The notes beneath the pieces are model-generated. The model was given only the letters and a program-made list of their open reading frames with translations, was not told where the DNA came from and made no database searches. Of a stretch of 64,000 bases of DNA, positions 7,073 through 16,189 are shown one piece after another. Origin of the DNA: Chryseobacterium tructae (lineage in GTDB: Bacteria > Bacteroidota > Bacteroidia > Flavobacteriales > Weeksellaceae); the NCBI RefSeq assembly GCF_030409875.1, contig NZ_JAUFQR010000001.1:4216001-4280000 (forward strand). Reading direction: 5' to 3'. Position numbers and translations under genes: made by a program. How positions within the stretch are numbered: the stretch's first letter is position 1; each line of letters starts with the position of its first letter.

Positions 7073-8539
7073 ATGATTAAGCTGTTCACCGACATATTCT
7101 TATTCCTTTCTTCAAAAAAAATATTTCTTTCAGTTACTTTTTTATTATTTATCTCTTGTAATCAGATTACTAAAAAGGATGAAAATAGAAATTTTGACTT
7201 GTCTTTATTGGAAGAGAACAACAAATTGCGTAATGCAGGGGATTATAAAGCAATTTTCCAGCTTAATAAAAAATATTATAAGCAAGCAGAGAATATTGGA
7301 TACAAAGACGGGCTTGCCCATTGTCTTATTAATTTTGCTGTTGCTGATATAAGTTCAGGCAATTATAAAAATGGGATCTTCTTTTTAGAACGGGCCGAAA
7401 AATTACTCTCAAAATCAGACAATATCCCATTGAAAGCTTTACTCTATAATGAATTGGCTTCATTAAACAATGTAATGGGTCTCACAGATAATGCAGAAAC
7501 GTATAGCAAAAAATCTATTTTCTATACGGAAAAATCTAATATGGAAGACCAGAAAGGCTATTCTTTGGGGAAAATATACATCTCTAGAGCCGCCCTGCTA
7601 GATACACAAAAAAAATATGATTCTGCTGTAATTTACTATCACAAAGCCATCAAGGTAGCCCCTTTTGCTCTTTCAGAAATTATTCTTGCACAGCATTATT
7701 TATCTTACAATAAGAACATGGATTCTGCCCGTGTTTATGTAAATAATGCTATGAAAATGGTTTCACAGGAAAAACAGTTAGGCGCCCAGCAAATAGGCGT
7801 TTACATAATAGCTGGAGATTTTTATATGGAAACCAAAGAATATCCAAAAGCAGAAACGACTTATAAAGCTGCTTTGCAAGCAATGGATGCTACCAAAAAC
7901 ATGTATTCTGAATATCTGAATTATATTTATCAAAAACTTGCAGAGCTCTATAAAACAAACGGAAACACAAAAGAGGAATACTTTTATCTGAATCAATACA
8001 ACAAAACAAAAAAAGACTTTGATAAGAAAAAAGAAGGCGCAATAAATCTTCTCGCCAATAAATTTATTGCTGATCTTAAAAGCGAAGACAAAGAAAATCA
8101 GAAAAGAAACTATATTTATTGGTGTTTAGGAGGTATTTTACTTATTTTCTCCGGTCTATATGCATTTTGGAAAATAAAAAAATTGAAAACCAATAAGGAG
8201 GCCTTGAAATCCCAGACTGAGGTATTAAAAGACAAGCTTGAAGATAAAAATACTGAAGAGCTTATTGAACTTGCCCGAAAGAATGACTCCTTTTTTATTA
8301 TAAAATTCAGAGAAGTGTATCCTCACTTTATTGCAAAATTACTTACCATCAACCCTGATCTGGAAAATAGTGAACTTGTTTTTTGTGCAATGCTCAAACT
8401 CAATTTTTCTTCTAAAGAGATTGCACAAAATATGACGATACAACACACTTCTGTACAAAAAAGAAAAAGCAGAGTAAGAAAAAGATTGAATATTTCTAGC
8501 GATGTAGATATCTATGATTTTCTCAATCAATTAAAGTAA
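7073..8539 (+). CDS. TPR protein with membrane helix and C-terminal LuxR-like HTH
   Basis: 488-residue membrane-anchored regulator-like protein. An N-terminal hydrophobic segment ending LFISCNQ (possible lipobox or signal anchor) is followed by about 280 residues of degenerate TPR helices with repeated A/Y patterns. A single transmembrane helix lies at about 346-366 (WCLGGILLIFSGLYAFW), then a basic stretch and coiled coil (KLKTNKEALKSQTEVLKDKL), and a C-terminal HTH (about 435-475: NFSSKEIAQNMTIQHTSVQ, KRKSRVRKRLN). This layout is common in Bacteroidota and implies an envelope sensor with a cytoplasmic DNA-binding tail. It is monocistronic, bounded by terminators. The signal sensed is unknown. 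Confidence 0.8.
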   Translation: MIKLFTDIFLFLSSKKIFLSVTFLLFISCNQITKKDENRNFDLSLLEENNKLRNAGDYKAIFQLNKKYYKQAENIGYKDGLAHCLINFAVADISSGNYKNGIFFLERAEKLLSKSDNIPLKALLYNELASLNNVMGLTDNAETYSKKSIFYTEKSNMEDQKGYSLGKIYISRAALLDTQKKYDSAVIYYHKAIKVAPFALSEIILAQHYLSYNKNMDSARVYVNNAMKMVSQEKQLGAQQIGVYIIAGDFYMETKEYPKAETTYKAALQAMDATKNMYSEYLNYIYQKLAELYKTNGNTKEEYFYLNQYNKTKKDFDKKKEGAINLLANKFIADLKSEDKENQKRNYIYWCLGGILLIFSGLYAFWKIKKLKTNKEALKSQTEVLKDKLEDKNTEELIELARKNDSFFIIKFREVYPHFIAKLLTINPDLENSELVFCAMLKLNFSSKEIAQNMTIQHTSVQKRKSRVRKRLNISSDVDIYDFLNQLK

Positions 8540-8565
8540 CTCACCTCACAACCTGATATAAAGAA

Positions 8566-8600
8566 AAACTCCCTTTAGCCTGAGCCAAAGGGAGTTCTTT
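8566..8600. terminator. Bidirectional terminator
   Basis: AACTCCCTTT and AAAGGGAGTT arms surround a GC-containing loop, with A-rich and T-rich flanks on either side. It serves the convergent TPR regulator (+) and lipocalin-like gene (-). Confidence 0.85.
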
Positions 8601-8605
8601 ATTTT

Positions 8606-9055
8606 TTATTTAACTCTTCTGAAATATCTTATTACAACATCATTCTTTCCATCATCATCTCTATCTTCTGTATTATCTTCTGTTACCAGTTCAGTCACAG
8701 TTAGTTTAGTAACCTTATAAACTCTGTTAGAATTATTATACCATAGTTTCTTATCATTTTGGTCATAAGTATATTTGGCATTATGATAATCAGATGGAAC
8801 ACATACACCATCTTTATTCAACGAATATCCAACAGTATTCACTTCGGTTTTATTGTATTCAAAAATATTTTCTGATTCACAGCCTGAAGGATAAACTGCT
8901 TTTGTTTTGTTATCAGAAGTTGTATAAACATCTGCTTTATACTGATTCCATGTTCCTACGATTGGAGATACCTCTTCTTTTTTAGAATTATCATCATCAC
9001 TACTACATGAGATAATTGCTGAAAATGCGGCAAGTGCCAGAAATAATTTTTTCAT
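8606..9055 (-). CDS. Lipocalin-like surface lipoprotein
   Basis: 149 residues. The signal peptide ends in lipobox IISC (Cys17) followed by SSDDD, the acidic patch that acts as a lipoprotein export signal to the cell surface in Bacteroidota. The domain starts with PIVGTWNQYK, the classic GxW strand of Bacteroidota lipocalin-like domains, and ends with a strand VVIRYFRRVK. DRDDDGKND resembles a calcium-type acidic loop. Single-gene unit. Ligand unknown. Confidence 0.75.
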   Translation of the reverse strand: MKKLFLALAAFSAIISCSSDDDNSKKEEVSPIVGTWNQYKADVYTTSDNKTKAVYPSGCESENIFEYNKTEVNTVGYSLNKDGVCVPSDYHNAKYTYDQNDKKLWYNNSNRVYKVTKLTVTELVTEDNTEDRDDDGKNDVVIRYFRRVK

Positions 9056-9104
9056 GATTAAAGTTTAAAAATATATTTAAGCCCCGAAGATAATACAATT
9101 TCAA

Positions 9105-10165
9105 TTACTTCTCTTCTATTTGAAATATGAGATTTCTCAGAATTTCTTCAGTAGAAAGTTCACTATAATCATGGATAGACTGCCCAGCCCAAATACCTAC
9201 AAAATCCGGATTCTGTTTAGATTTTGCTGCTTTACGAAGTCCGTTTGTTAGTTTATTCTGATAAGGATAAGGTAAAATATATTCAGAATTTTCAACAGCT
9301 TCTATATATTTGTTTCTTACTCCTCTCGCATATCTGCCTGAAAAACTCTTCGTTAATATAATCTCATCTTCTTTCACCTTTTTAAGTTTTTCCTTTTCAA
9401 AAGGCTGCATAGCACTTTCTTGGGAACATAATAAAAGATTTCCTACCTGAAATCCCTGGGCTCCCAATTCTTTTACAGCTTGTAAAGTTTTGCCACTATA
9501 AATTCCTCCTGCATAGATGAGCGGAACTTTCACATGATCATATACCTGCGATAATAAAGATAATCCTCCGATCTGCGGAACATGGTCAGGATCAAAGTCC
9601 CCCTATGACCACCCGCTTCTGTTCCCTGTACACAAATAATATCAATTCCTGATCTTTCTAAAATCAATGCTTCATTCACAGAAGTACAAGTACCAATTAA
9701 TGTAACTCCATTTTCTTTTAATTTCTGAATGCTTTGATCATCCAGATTACCAAAAGTAAAACTTAAGATCTTACACTTTTCTTTAATGATTGCTTCTACC
9801 AATTCATGATAAGATCTCACTTTAAGATCTTCCAGCTCAGGAAGACTGACTTCAATATTGTTCTCTTTTGCCAGTTGTTCTAAGAACTTCCTGGTGTTCA
9901 TAAACTTTTCTTTTAAAGCATCTGTTATTTCAGGAATATGATGAACAAAGATATTTACGGCAAAAGGTTTATCCGTTAGCTTTCTTGTTTCCCTGATCAG
10001 TTCAATAGATTCATCTGCTGAAAGATCAGCTAATGCCAAAGATCCCAGACAACCTGCACGAGTAGCAGCAGCAACCATTTGTACAGTACTTACGCCAAAC
10101 ATCGGAGCCTGAATGATAGGATATGACATTCCTAATTTTTTACTGATTGTATCTGGCCAAAACAT
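9105..10165 (-). pseudogene. Nitronate monooxygenase (2-nitropropane dioxygenase family), frameshifted
   Basis: FMN-dependent enzyme oxidising alkyl nitronates. The gene reads from 10165 (MFWPDTISKKLGMSYPIIQA, APMFGVSTVQMV) to the GTEAGGHRG flavin-phosphate motif. There the frame breaks and continues in another frame as DFDPDHVPQIGGLSLL, then VKVPLIYAGGIYSG to the stop at 9105. Restoring one G in the G5 run (plus-strand C5 at 9599-9603) gives a continuous protein of about 353 residues, normal for the family. The apparent GTG start at 9533 is an internal valine codon. Loss of one base in a homopolymer, the same pattern as five other genes here, suggests a sequence error. Confidence 0.88.
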
Positions 10166-10256
10166 AGAAATTATTTTAAATAAAAAGATACAAAAAAATA
10201 AGAACAGCTCACTTTCAACAGAATATGATATTGCTCACTCCTGAACAGAAAATAAA

Positions 10257-10321
10257 ATCCCCACAGATCCCACAAATTTCACAGATCAAAATCTGCGTTA
10301 TCCGTGGAATCTGTGGGAATC
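10257..10321. repeat. Imperfect palindrome, CACAGAT-type intergenic repeat
   Basis: Arms around CCCACAGATCCCAC and GTGGAATCTGTGGG enclose shorter CACAGAT / ATCTG pairs. It lies between the nitronate monooxygenase start and the 3' end of the aldo/keto reductase. A related AATCTGTGAG word occurs at 27834-27843. Probably a small dispersed element. Confidence 0.45.
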
Positions 10322-10333
10322 CTATAATTTTGA

Positions 10334-11209
10334 TTAAATATCTGCTACAGACTTCAGCATTTTCTGCTCCCATTCCGGATCTTTCGGATCAAAGAACAAT
10401 CTTTTCCCTGTATCTAAAGAACGAACAATGTTAATTTCATCCGCCGTTAATTCAAAATTAAATACGTTAAAGTTTTCTTCAATTCTTGATGGAGTAACAG
10501 ATTTTGGAATAACAACAAAACCTTCTTGTAAATGCCATCTTAAAATCACCTGAGCGACTGTTTTACCATATTTTTCAGCAATTGCTTTCAGATCAGTATT
10601 ATTTAAAAGATCTGCATTTCCATTTCCAAGTGGACTCCAAGGCTGTGTTACAATATTATTTTCTCTGTCATAAACCTGCAATTCTTTTTGTTGAAATACC
10701 GGATGCAGCTCAATCTGGTTGATTACCGGAAGAATCGTTGAATTAGCCTTTAGTTCTTCAAGCTTTTCAATCGTAAAGTTACAAACACCGATTGCTTTGA
10801 TCTTTCCTTCCTGATACAACTCTTCCAAAGCTTTCCATGTCCCAAGGAAATCACCATATGGCCAGTGAATAAGATACATATCCAGGTAATCCATCTGCAA
10901 TCTATTCAATGTTCTCTGGAATGCGCTTTTTGCTTTTTCATACCCATGATCCTGAACCCAGACTTTAGAAGTAATGAACAATTCATCTCTGTCTACTCCA
11001 CTATTTTTTACTGCAGTTCCTACAGCCGTTTCATTTTGGTAAATAGCTGCGGTATCAATCATTCTATATCCCGTCTGAATAGCTTTTATGACGGCATTTT
11101 CACATTCTTTCAGGTCTTCCATCTGCCATACCCCAAAGCCTAAAGCAGGAATATCCACTCCGTTATTTAAAGTTACTACAGGTTGTCCTGCGTAGGTTTT
11201 CTTTTGCAT
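10334..11209 (-). CDS. Aldo/keto reductase (2,5-diketogluconate reductase-like)
   Basis: 291-residue NADPH-dependent carbonyl reductase with a TIM-barrel fold. The catalytic tetrad is visible as Asp52 and Tyr57 (YRMIDTAAIYQNE), Lys82 (FITSKVW) and His115 (YLIHWPYGD). Cofactor-side motifs IGVCNFT, INQIELHP and VIPKSVTPSRIEENF are present. Length is standard for the AKR5-type group. The physiological carbonyl substrate cannot be read from the sequence. Single gene. Confidence 0.9.
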   Translation of the reverse strand: MQKKTYAGQPVVTLNNGVDIPALGFGVWQMEDLKECENAVIKAIQTGYRMIDTAAIYQNETAVGTAVKNSGVDRDELFITSKVWVQDHGYEKAKSAFQRTLNRLQMDYLDMYLIHWPYGDFLGTWKALEELYQEGKIKAIGVCNFTIEKLEELKANSTILPVINQIELHPVFQQKELQVYDRENNIVTQPWSPLGNGNADLLNNTDLKAIAEKYGKTVAQVILRWHLQEGFVVIPKSVTPSRIEENFNVFNFELTADEINIVRSLDTGKRLFFDPKDPEWEQKMLKSVADI

Positions 11210-11395
11210 AAATCTTTATTTTAATGATTAATATAAAGTGATTAAACAAATTTGCGATAAAAAAACGGAATCTGTACTTACCAATTTTACTGTTTTTTGT
11301 TAAAAAATGTTATTTGATGAGTGTTTGAAATAGGTTGAAAAATGCGTAGATACAAAGATTTTATCGGCGATACAATGAATTCTGCATATTTAATT

Positions 11396-11633
11396 GCCAC
11401 AGATGCACGAATAAAATTGTATATGAACCGTCTTATCTATAAAATCTATGTTGCTATGTGGTTTAATTTTTTTGAACCACATAGCAACATAGATGATAAA
11501 TGCAGATAAAATTATTCGTGCATTGGTGGCGAAATATCATCAGCATCACACTACCGAAAATCTTCGATTTTCTTGCGCCTTAAGACAACATATTATTTAA
11601 AATTATTTCCGCCTTTGCGATTTCACAACCTCC
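11396..11633 (+). repeat. Composite palindromic element, copy A
   Basis: Two modules. The first (11396-11530) has outer arms GCCACAGATGCACGAATAA / TTATTCGTGCATTGGTGGC and a perfect inner 20-bp palindrome (11444-11463 with 11475-11494). The second (11556-11633) begins with GAAAATCTTCGATTTTC and continues TTGCGCCTTAAG to CCTTTGCGATTTC. An inverted copy with the same 25-nt gap between modules occurs at 27860-28087. The rest of the 11210-11748 gap shows only AT-rich DNA and a possible -7 box TATTTTTG at 11682-11689. Confidence 0.75.
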
Positions 11634-11748
11634 AAATACTTACCACTCTATCTATGACTGGGTTCAAGCCTCTATTTTCCTTATTTTTGTATACATTTCA
11701 AATCATTTTACAGAAAAAGATGATCCAATTATTTACATGAGTTTGTAG

Positions 11749-12213
11749 ATGGAAGAATATACTTTTAATAAAATTGCCCAAGATTCAGAGATCCCTTATG
11801 AATTGTTACTGTTAGCTGACGAAACCGTTGAAGCTATCAATCAATACATCTTTAACTGTGATATCTATCTGTTACATGACGGAACAGAAAACATTGCCGT
11901 TATGGCTTTATATAAAAACAGTGATACTGAACTGGAGATTAAAAATATTGCCGTAATTGAGAGCTACAGAAGCAAAGGAATCGGGAGTATTTTAATGAAT
12001 AAAGCCAAAGAAATTGCCCGTGATCATCATTATAAAATACTGAGCGTAGGAACTTCAGACACAGGATTTCAACAGATCAGGTTTTATGAGAAAAATGGGT
12101 TCAAGAAAACAGGGATACGCGAAGATTTTTTTATCAAAAATTACCCATCCCCGATTTATGAAAATGGTATACAAATGAGAGATATGATCATTTTAGAATA
12201 TATTTTACTTTGA
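11749..12213 (+). CDS. GNAT family N-acetyltransferase
   Basis: 154-residue acyl-CoA-dependent acetyltransferase. Motif A, which binds the CoA pyrophosphate, reads IKNIAVIESYRSKGIGSILM (about 65-84) and is followed by the motif B pattern FYEKNGFKKTG. The acceptor is unknown. It overlaps the convergent GNAT gene on the other strand by 9 bp at its 3' end. Confidence 0.82.
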   Translation: MEEYTFNKIAQDSEIPYELLLLADETVEAINQYIFNCDIYLLHDGTENIAVMALYKNSDTELEIKNIAVIESYRSKGIGSILMNKAKEIARDHHYKILSVGTSDTGFQQIRFYEKNGFKKTGIREDFFIKNYPSPIYENGIQMRDMIILEYILL

Positions 12214-12711
12214 TCTTTCAACACTGTACATTACTCCTTTCTGCCCGTTAAAATCGAATTCCTTATCAAAGGTAAGTCCCAGCTTCTGCAATACTTTTAT
12301 AGAAGCTATATTTTCAGACATTGCTCTGCCTACGATCTTTTTAAGATGTAACTTATCAAACCCATACTTCAGACAACCTGCTGCACTTTCCGTAGCTAAT
12401 CCTTTGTTCCAGTTCCTTTCAAAAAATCTAAACCCAATATCTGTTTCGTCTTTAAATTTATCATATTTTAATCCACACCATCCCAGAAATTCAGTGTTTG
12501 ATTTATCAATAACAGCCCATCTTCCATATCCATTCTCATGATAATCTCTATAGTTTTTCAAAAAAGCCAATGCTTCTTCCACATTTTCAAAAGATGAATC
12601 GCCTGTATATTGTATTACATTTGGATTTGAATTAAGCTCATAAAAATGATCAGCATCCTCAGTCGTTAACTCTCTTAAAAAAAGTCGGTTAGTTTCCAAT
12701 ATATTCTTCAT
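12205..12711 (-). CDS. GNAT acetyltransferase, RimJ/RimL type
   Basis: 168 residues of the ribosomal-protein/spermidine acetyltransferase branch: ETNRLFLRELTTEDADHFYE at the start, GWCGLKYDKFKDETDIGFRF, ATESAAGCLKYGF and SIKVLQKLGLTFDKE. It begins 9 bp after the LysR gene stop and is probably co-transcribed with it. Its 3' end overlaps the convergent GNAT gene. Substrate unknown. Confidence 0.85.
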   Translation of the reverse strand: MKNILETNRLFLRELTTEDADHFYELNSNPNVIQYTGDSSFENVEEALAFLKNYRDYHENGYGRWAVIDKSNTEFLGWCGLKYDKFKDETDIGFRFFERNWNKGLATESAAGCLKYGFDKLHLKKIVGRAMSENIASIKVLQKLGLTFDKEFDFNGQKGVMYSVERSK

Positions 12712-12720
12712 TACACTGAT

Positions 12721-13623
12721 TTAATCTTTACCCATTACCTTGCGAAATAATTCTTTAATATGTTCTATTTCAGATTGATAATTGGTCTTTTTTCGACATC
12801 CGAAATATAAGGTATTTTCCAACTTTTTCTTTCCTTCCCAGATTAGCTTCACTTCTCCACTTTCAATTGCATTCTTGCATAAAAAATCCGGAACAACGGC
12901 TAATCCAGAGCCTCCTTTCAGACAACGAATGATAGAATTGAGATTAGGAACAATATAGTTCGGTCGGAAATTCGGTTTATGACCAAAGTTTAAAGTCCAG
13001 AACTGGAAAAGATGTTCCATATCTCCGGTGGTTCCGTACCATTTTTCATTCTTTAGCCACGCTTCAATCTGTTCCGCATCTTTTGTTTTTAAAACCTTTT
13101 TAAAACTCTCAGTATCTACATCTTTTCCTCCCACCAAAATAATCTGTTCGGAAGAAAATGCTTCATGTTCAATATTAGGTGAAGATCCTTTTTTGGGAGT
13201 AATGATAAGATCTAAGATTCCTTTATCCAGCTGATCCAGCATTTCAGGATATTCTCCAAAGCTGATAATCAGATTGAAAGGCAAAGAAGAAACATATTGC
13301 TCTAAAGTCGTTTGAAAAGTTTCAAAACACATTCCCACACTGATTGTTGGAGTATGCTTTTCGGTAGATTTCTGAAAATTTTTCTCTACATCTTCCAGCT
13401 TAGTAAGTGGTTCTGCTATGGCATTAAATAATACTTTCCCTCTCTCTGTAGGAATCATTTTTCTACCCGTTCTGTCGAACAATTTGTATCCAACATAGGC
13501 TTCCAGCGAACCCAAATGTAAGCTTACTCCAGGCTGTGAAATAAATAGGGCATCCGCTGCACCTGTCAATGTTCCGGTTTTATAGATCGCCTTAAAAGTA
13601 CGATACCATTCTAAATTGACCAT
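12721..13623 (-). CDS. LysR family transcriptional regulator
   Basis: 300 residues. The N-terminal winged HTH (FKAIYKTGTLTGAADALFIS, QPGVSLHLGSLE, about 9-50) is followed by the LysR hinge and an effector-binding domain with GSGLAVVPDFLC near the end. Upstream, ATAACAATTCGTTAT (13691-13705) has the T-N11-A form of LysR boxes. It precedes a RimL-type acetyltransferase gene in the same direction. Target genes and effector are unknown. Confidence 0.9.
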   Translation of the reverse strand: MVNLEWYRTFKAIYKTGTLTGAADALFISQPGVSLHLGSLEAYVGYKLFDRTGRKMIPTERGKVLFNAIAEPLTKLEDVEKNFQKSTEKHTPTISVGMCFETFQTTLEQYVSSLPFNLIISFGEYPEMLDQLDKGILDLIITPKKGSSPNIEHEAFSSEQIILVGGKDVDTESFKKVLKTKDAEQIEAWLKNEKWYGTTGDMEHLFQFWTLNFGHKPNFRPNYIVPNLNSIIRCLKGGSGLAVVPDFLCKNAIESGEVKLIWEGKKKLENTLYFGCRKKTNYQSEIEHIKELFRKVMGKD

Positions 13624-13761
13624 GACTTATTTATTAATATTCTGATATAAAATTACAAAATAATTATAATACTAATATCATTTTTAAAATATAACAATTC
13701 GTTATTCATTTTAATAAAAATAAGGGTTCATCTATTTTTGTTTTAATAAGATCAGAACACC

Positions 13762-13796
13762 ATAAGAGGGAAGCTAGTTTTATATTCCCCTCTTAT
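13762..13796 (-). terminator. Hairpin after alpha/beta hydrolase gene
   Basis: A perfect 9-bp stem ATAAGAGGG / CCCTCTTAT lies 29 bp past the stop codon at 13825. No T tract follows, so it may be a terminator without a U run or an mRNA-end stabiliser. Confidence 0.4.
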
Positions 13797-13824
13797 ATCT
13801 TCAGTCTCTTTATCTGAATTCAGA

Positions 13825-14760
13825 TTATTTTAATGTCTGAATGATGACATTCTGAAACTTTTCTGGCTCATCTTTATGAATCTGATGTCCAGATTTTTCG
13901 AATAAGAATAAGTCTTTCTCAGGTGCTTTTACTTTTTGAAAATATTCAGTTGTAATTCTGGTAGAAGTTTGAATATCGTTTTTACCCACAAAAAAATAAA
14001 TAGGACATTCTACCTTTTTTAAGGTTTTTGGAAGGTCGATATTCATGACTTCATTCCATGCAGGTGACCACGTTTTTGACCACTGTAGAAAACCTTTCTT
14101 GAAATCATCACCTGTTACATACTGTTTACCATCTTTATAAAAAAGCCATTTTCTTAAATAAAATAAATCTTCATCAACTTTGAAAGGAATCTGTACACTT
14201 GCCAATTCTTTACTGGCAACAGGATCTCCTTTAAAATGATCTTTTAAAATATTGAGCAATTCTTTTTCACTTGTCAATTGACTAACAACCGGATTGACTG
14301 CAAAATAAGCATATAAAAGTTCAGGATGATTTCTAACAATATAAAAACCTAAAGCATTTCCCCAAGAGCTCCCCAAGAGATATATCTTTTCCTGCTTTAA
14401 TTCTTTTCTCAAAAAATTGATAACCTGATAGGTATCTTTCCCCATAAGGTCGACTGAAGGCTGAACAGGAGAAGGATTTAATTCAAGCGTCTTTCCGGCA
14501 TCTCTCTGATCCCATTGAACAATGGTAAATTTATCTTTTAAAAGAGTTGTAAAAGATTCCGCATTTTTTCGCATTGAACTTCCCGGTCCACCTGATAAAA
14601 ATAAAAGTACAGGTTTATCAGAGTCATTTGTTTTAATATCAATAGCTTGTTTTATCCCGCCAATCTCAGGGGTTAAGAGGGTATCAATTTTTACTTTCTG
14701 TAATTGTGCTAAACCAAGTACGGACATGAGTAAAAAAATAAAAAGATTTGCTTTTTTCAT
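13825..14760 (-). CDS. Exported alpha/beta hydrolase (prolyl aminopeptidase-like)
   Basis: 311 residues with a Sec signal peptide (1-18, ending LGLAQ). The hydrolase core has LFLSGGPGSSMR (oxyanion loop equivalent to HGGPG of proline iminopeptidases), VQWDQRDAGKT, the nucleophile elbow LLGSSWGNALG (Ser about 132), the acid in FFVGKNDIQT and the histidine in KSGHQIHKDEP. These fit S33-type peptidases or esterases. It is probably periplasmic. Substrate not predictable. Confidence 0.82.
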   Translation of the reverse strand: MKKANLFIFLLMSVLGLAQLQKVKIDTLLTPEIGGIKQAIDIKTNDSDKPVLLFLSGGPGSSMRKNAESFTTLLKDKFTIVQWDQRDAGKTLELNPSPVQPSVDLMGKDTYQVINFLRKELKQEKIYLLGSSWGNALGFYIVRNHPELLYAYFAVNPVVSQLTSEKELLNILKDHFKGDPVASKELASVQIPFKVDEDLFYLRKWLFYKDGKQYVTGDDFKKGFLQWSKTWSPAWNEVMNIDLPKTLKKVECPIYFFVGKNDIQTSTRITTEYFQKVKAPEKDLFLFEKSGHQIHKDEPEKFQNVIIQTLK

Positions 14761-14844
14761 GATTTCTAAATTTTAATTTGACATTGATTCTAATTGTCTA
14801 TTGCAAATATCCTTCAGAGAATTATTAAAAAAGTATCAATAAAA

Positions 14845-14885
14845 ATAGTCGAACTCATTTTATTGAATAAAATGAGTTCGACTAT
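14845..14885. repeat. Perfect 20-bp inverted repeat
   Basis: Arms 14845-14864 and 14866-14885 are exact reverse complements with one base (G) between them. On the minus strand it is followed by TTTTATT and could end the phosphoesterase transcript, but it lies 265 bp past that stop codon. It could also be an element end. Confidence 0.6.
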
Positions 14886-15025
14886 CTACAAACGGAAGTA
14901 CGAATAAATACAAAGTACTATATATCAATTAAATGAAAAGATTCCACTGATATATTTTATCACAATATGAAAAGATTATTTTGAATAAAAAACGGCCTTG
15001 ATATGAACTTTTCAAAATAGAATAT

Positions 15026-15080
15026 TATTTTCTTGAAGAAAAGTACGGGTCTTTTAATAGCGTACTCGTTCAAGAAAATA
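15026..15080. repeat. Inverted repeat with 12-bp outer arms
   Basis: TATTTTCTTGAA (15026-15037) and TTCAAGAAAATA (15069-15080) are exact inverses; GTAC words form a short inner pair. Together with the 14845 palindrome it fills most of the 14761-15150 gap, where no gene is seen. Confidence 0.5.
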
Positions 15081-15150
15081 AACAAAAGTTAATTGATAGG
15101 AACAAACAAGTATAAAAACAGTATTCTAAAAAGGGAATAACCATCTTTTA

Positions 15151-15897
15151 TTATTTTACTAAGATTTCTTTATTCCTTAAAAAGTCCGCATAATAATTAG
15201 GAATTCCACTCTCCTTGATCTGACGGGCAGTCTCTTCAATAGGATAGCTCAACTGCACCATTTCAGGAATGATCTTTTCTTCATCTAAAGTGAGTATGAC
15301 ATAAGAAGCTAATCTATTTTCTTCTTTAGAACGCCCTACAGAACCACAATTGATCGCCCATTTTTTATTTTCAAACTGTTTTGTAAATGACAAATGGGTA
15401 TGTCCCATGATGACCACATTGGCTTTTGAATCTTCCAATATATTCATAAAGACCTCATCATTTTCCGATTCGTATAAATAGGTATCATTACTTTCCAGAC
15501 TGGAATGCACCAACTGGATATTCCAATGTTTATTTCCTATTTTATAGTTTAATTTCAAATGAAATGGAAGTTCAGAAAGAAACTTTTTGTTTTCTTCTGT
15601 AATATGCTTTTTAGAATGATCGATGGCAATAAACCTTGCTTCCGTTTCTTCTTCAGAATGCTTAGACAAAGGAAAAACAGGCAGATCAAAAGCAATTCTT
15701 TCATCATGATTCCCCAGTATACAAGGTATATTCAAGCTTTTTATCCTTTCTATCACTTCATTTCCCCAGGGTGCAAAATCTACAAGATCACCCAGGCAAA
15801 ACCTTTGAGAAATTCCTCTCTGTTCAATATCCTTCAACACCACTTCCAATGCCGGAAGATTCCCATGTATATCACTGAAAACTGCTATCTGTATCAT
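15151..15897 (-). CDS. Metallophosphoesterase (calcineurin-like)
   Basis: 248-residue dimetal phosphoesterase. All family blocks are present in order: FSDIHGN (D-x-H, residues 7-13), LGDLVDFAPWG (GDxxD), ILGNHDE (GNHD), LVHSS and MGHTH (G-H-x-H), then NCGSVGRSK. This fits the YfcE/DR1281-type single-domain group acting on phosphodiesters or nucleotides. No partner gene is adjacent. Substrate uncertain. Confidence 0.88.
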   Translation of the reverse strand: MIQIAVFSDIHGNLPALEVVLKDIEQRGISQRFCLGDLVDFAPWGNEVIERIKSLNIPCILGNHDERIAFDLPVFPLSKHSEEETEARFIAIDHSKKHITEENKKFLSELPFHLKLNYKIGNKHWNIQLVHSSLESNDTYLYESENDEVFMNILEDSKANVVIMGHTHLSFTKQFENKKWAINCGSVGRSKEENRLASYVILTLDEEKIIPEMVQLSYPIEETARQIKESGIPNYYADFLRNKEILVK

Positions 15898-16152
15898 TCT
15901 CTGTCAATTTGTTAATCAAATTTACAAGACAAACGGGAATTCCAATTCAGATATAACATGACATTTTACCATGAAACAGCAATTATTGAGAATGAATTTT
16001 TGCTTTGTAAAGTGAATCATCAATTGGCCTAATCTTGAATAATCACTAGCCATAAAAGCTAACAAACGAAAAGGATTCATATCTACAATAAGTATAAATA
16101 TTCTGATACTTCACTATAAATTATATTATTTTAATTATACAAACATCTACTC

Positions 16153-16160
16153 TAACTTTG
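16153..16160 (+). promoter_or_regulatory. -7 box of the mdaB-ygiN operon
   Basis: TAACTTTG fits TAnnTTTG and lies 29 nt before the ATG at 16190. It sits within a small hairpin-like CTCTAACTTTGCAGAG. No TTG at the standard -33 distance. The 15898-16189 gap holds nothing else certain. Confidence 0.5.
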
Positions 16161-16189
16161 CAGAGTAAAATTTAAACAATCATAAAAAA

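Noticed and set aside
9105..9533. Second, separate nitronate monooxygenase-like gene
   Set aside because: It is the C-terminal half of the upstream gene; its GTG start is an internal valine codon after restoring one G.
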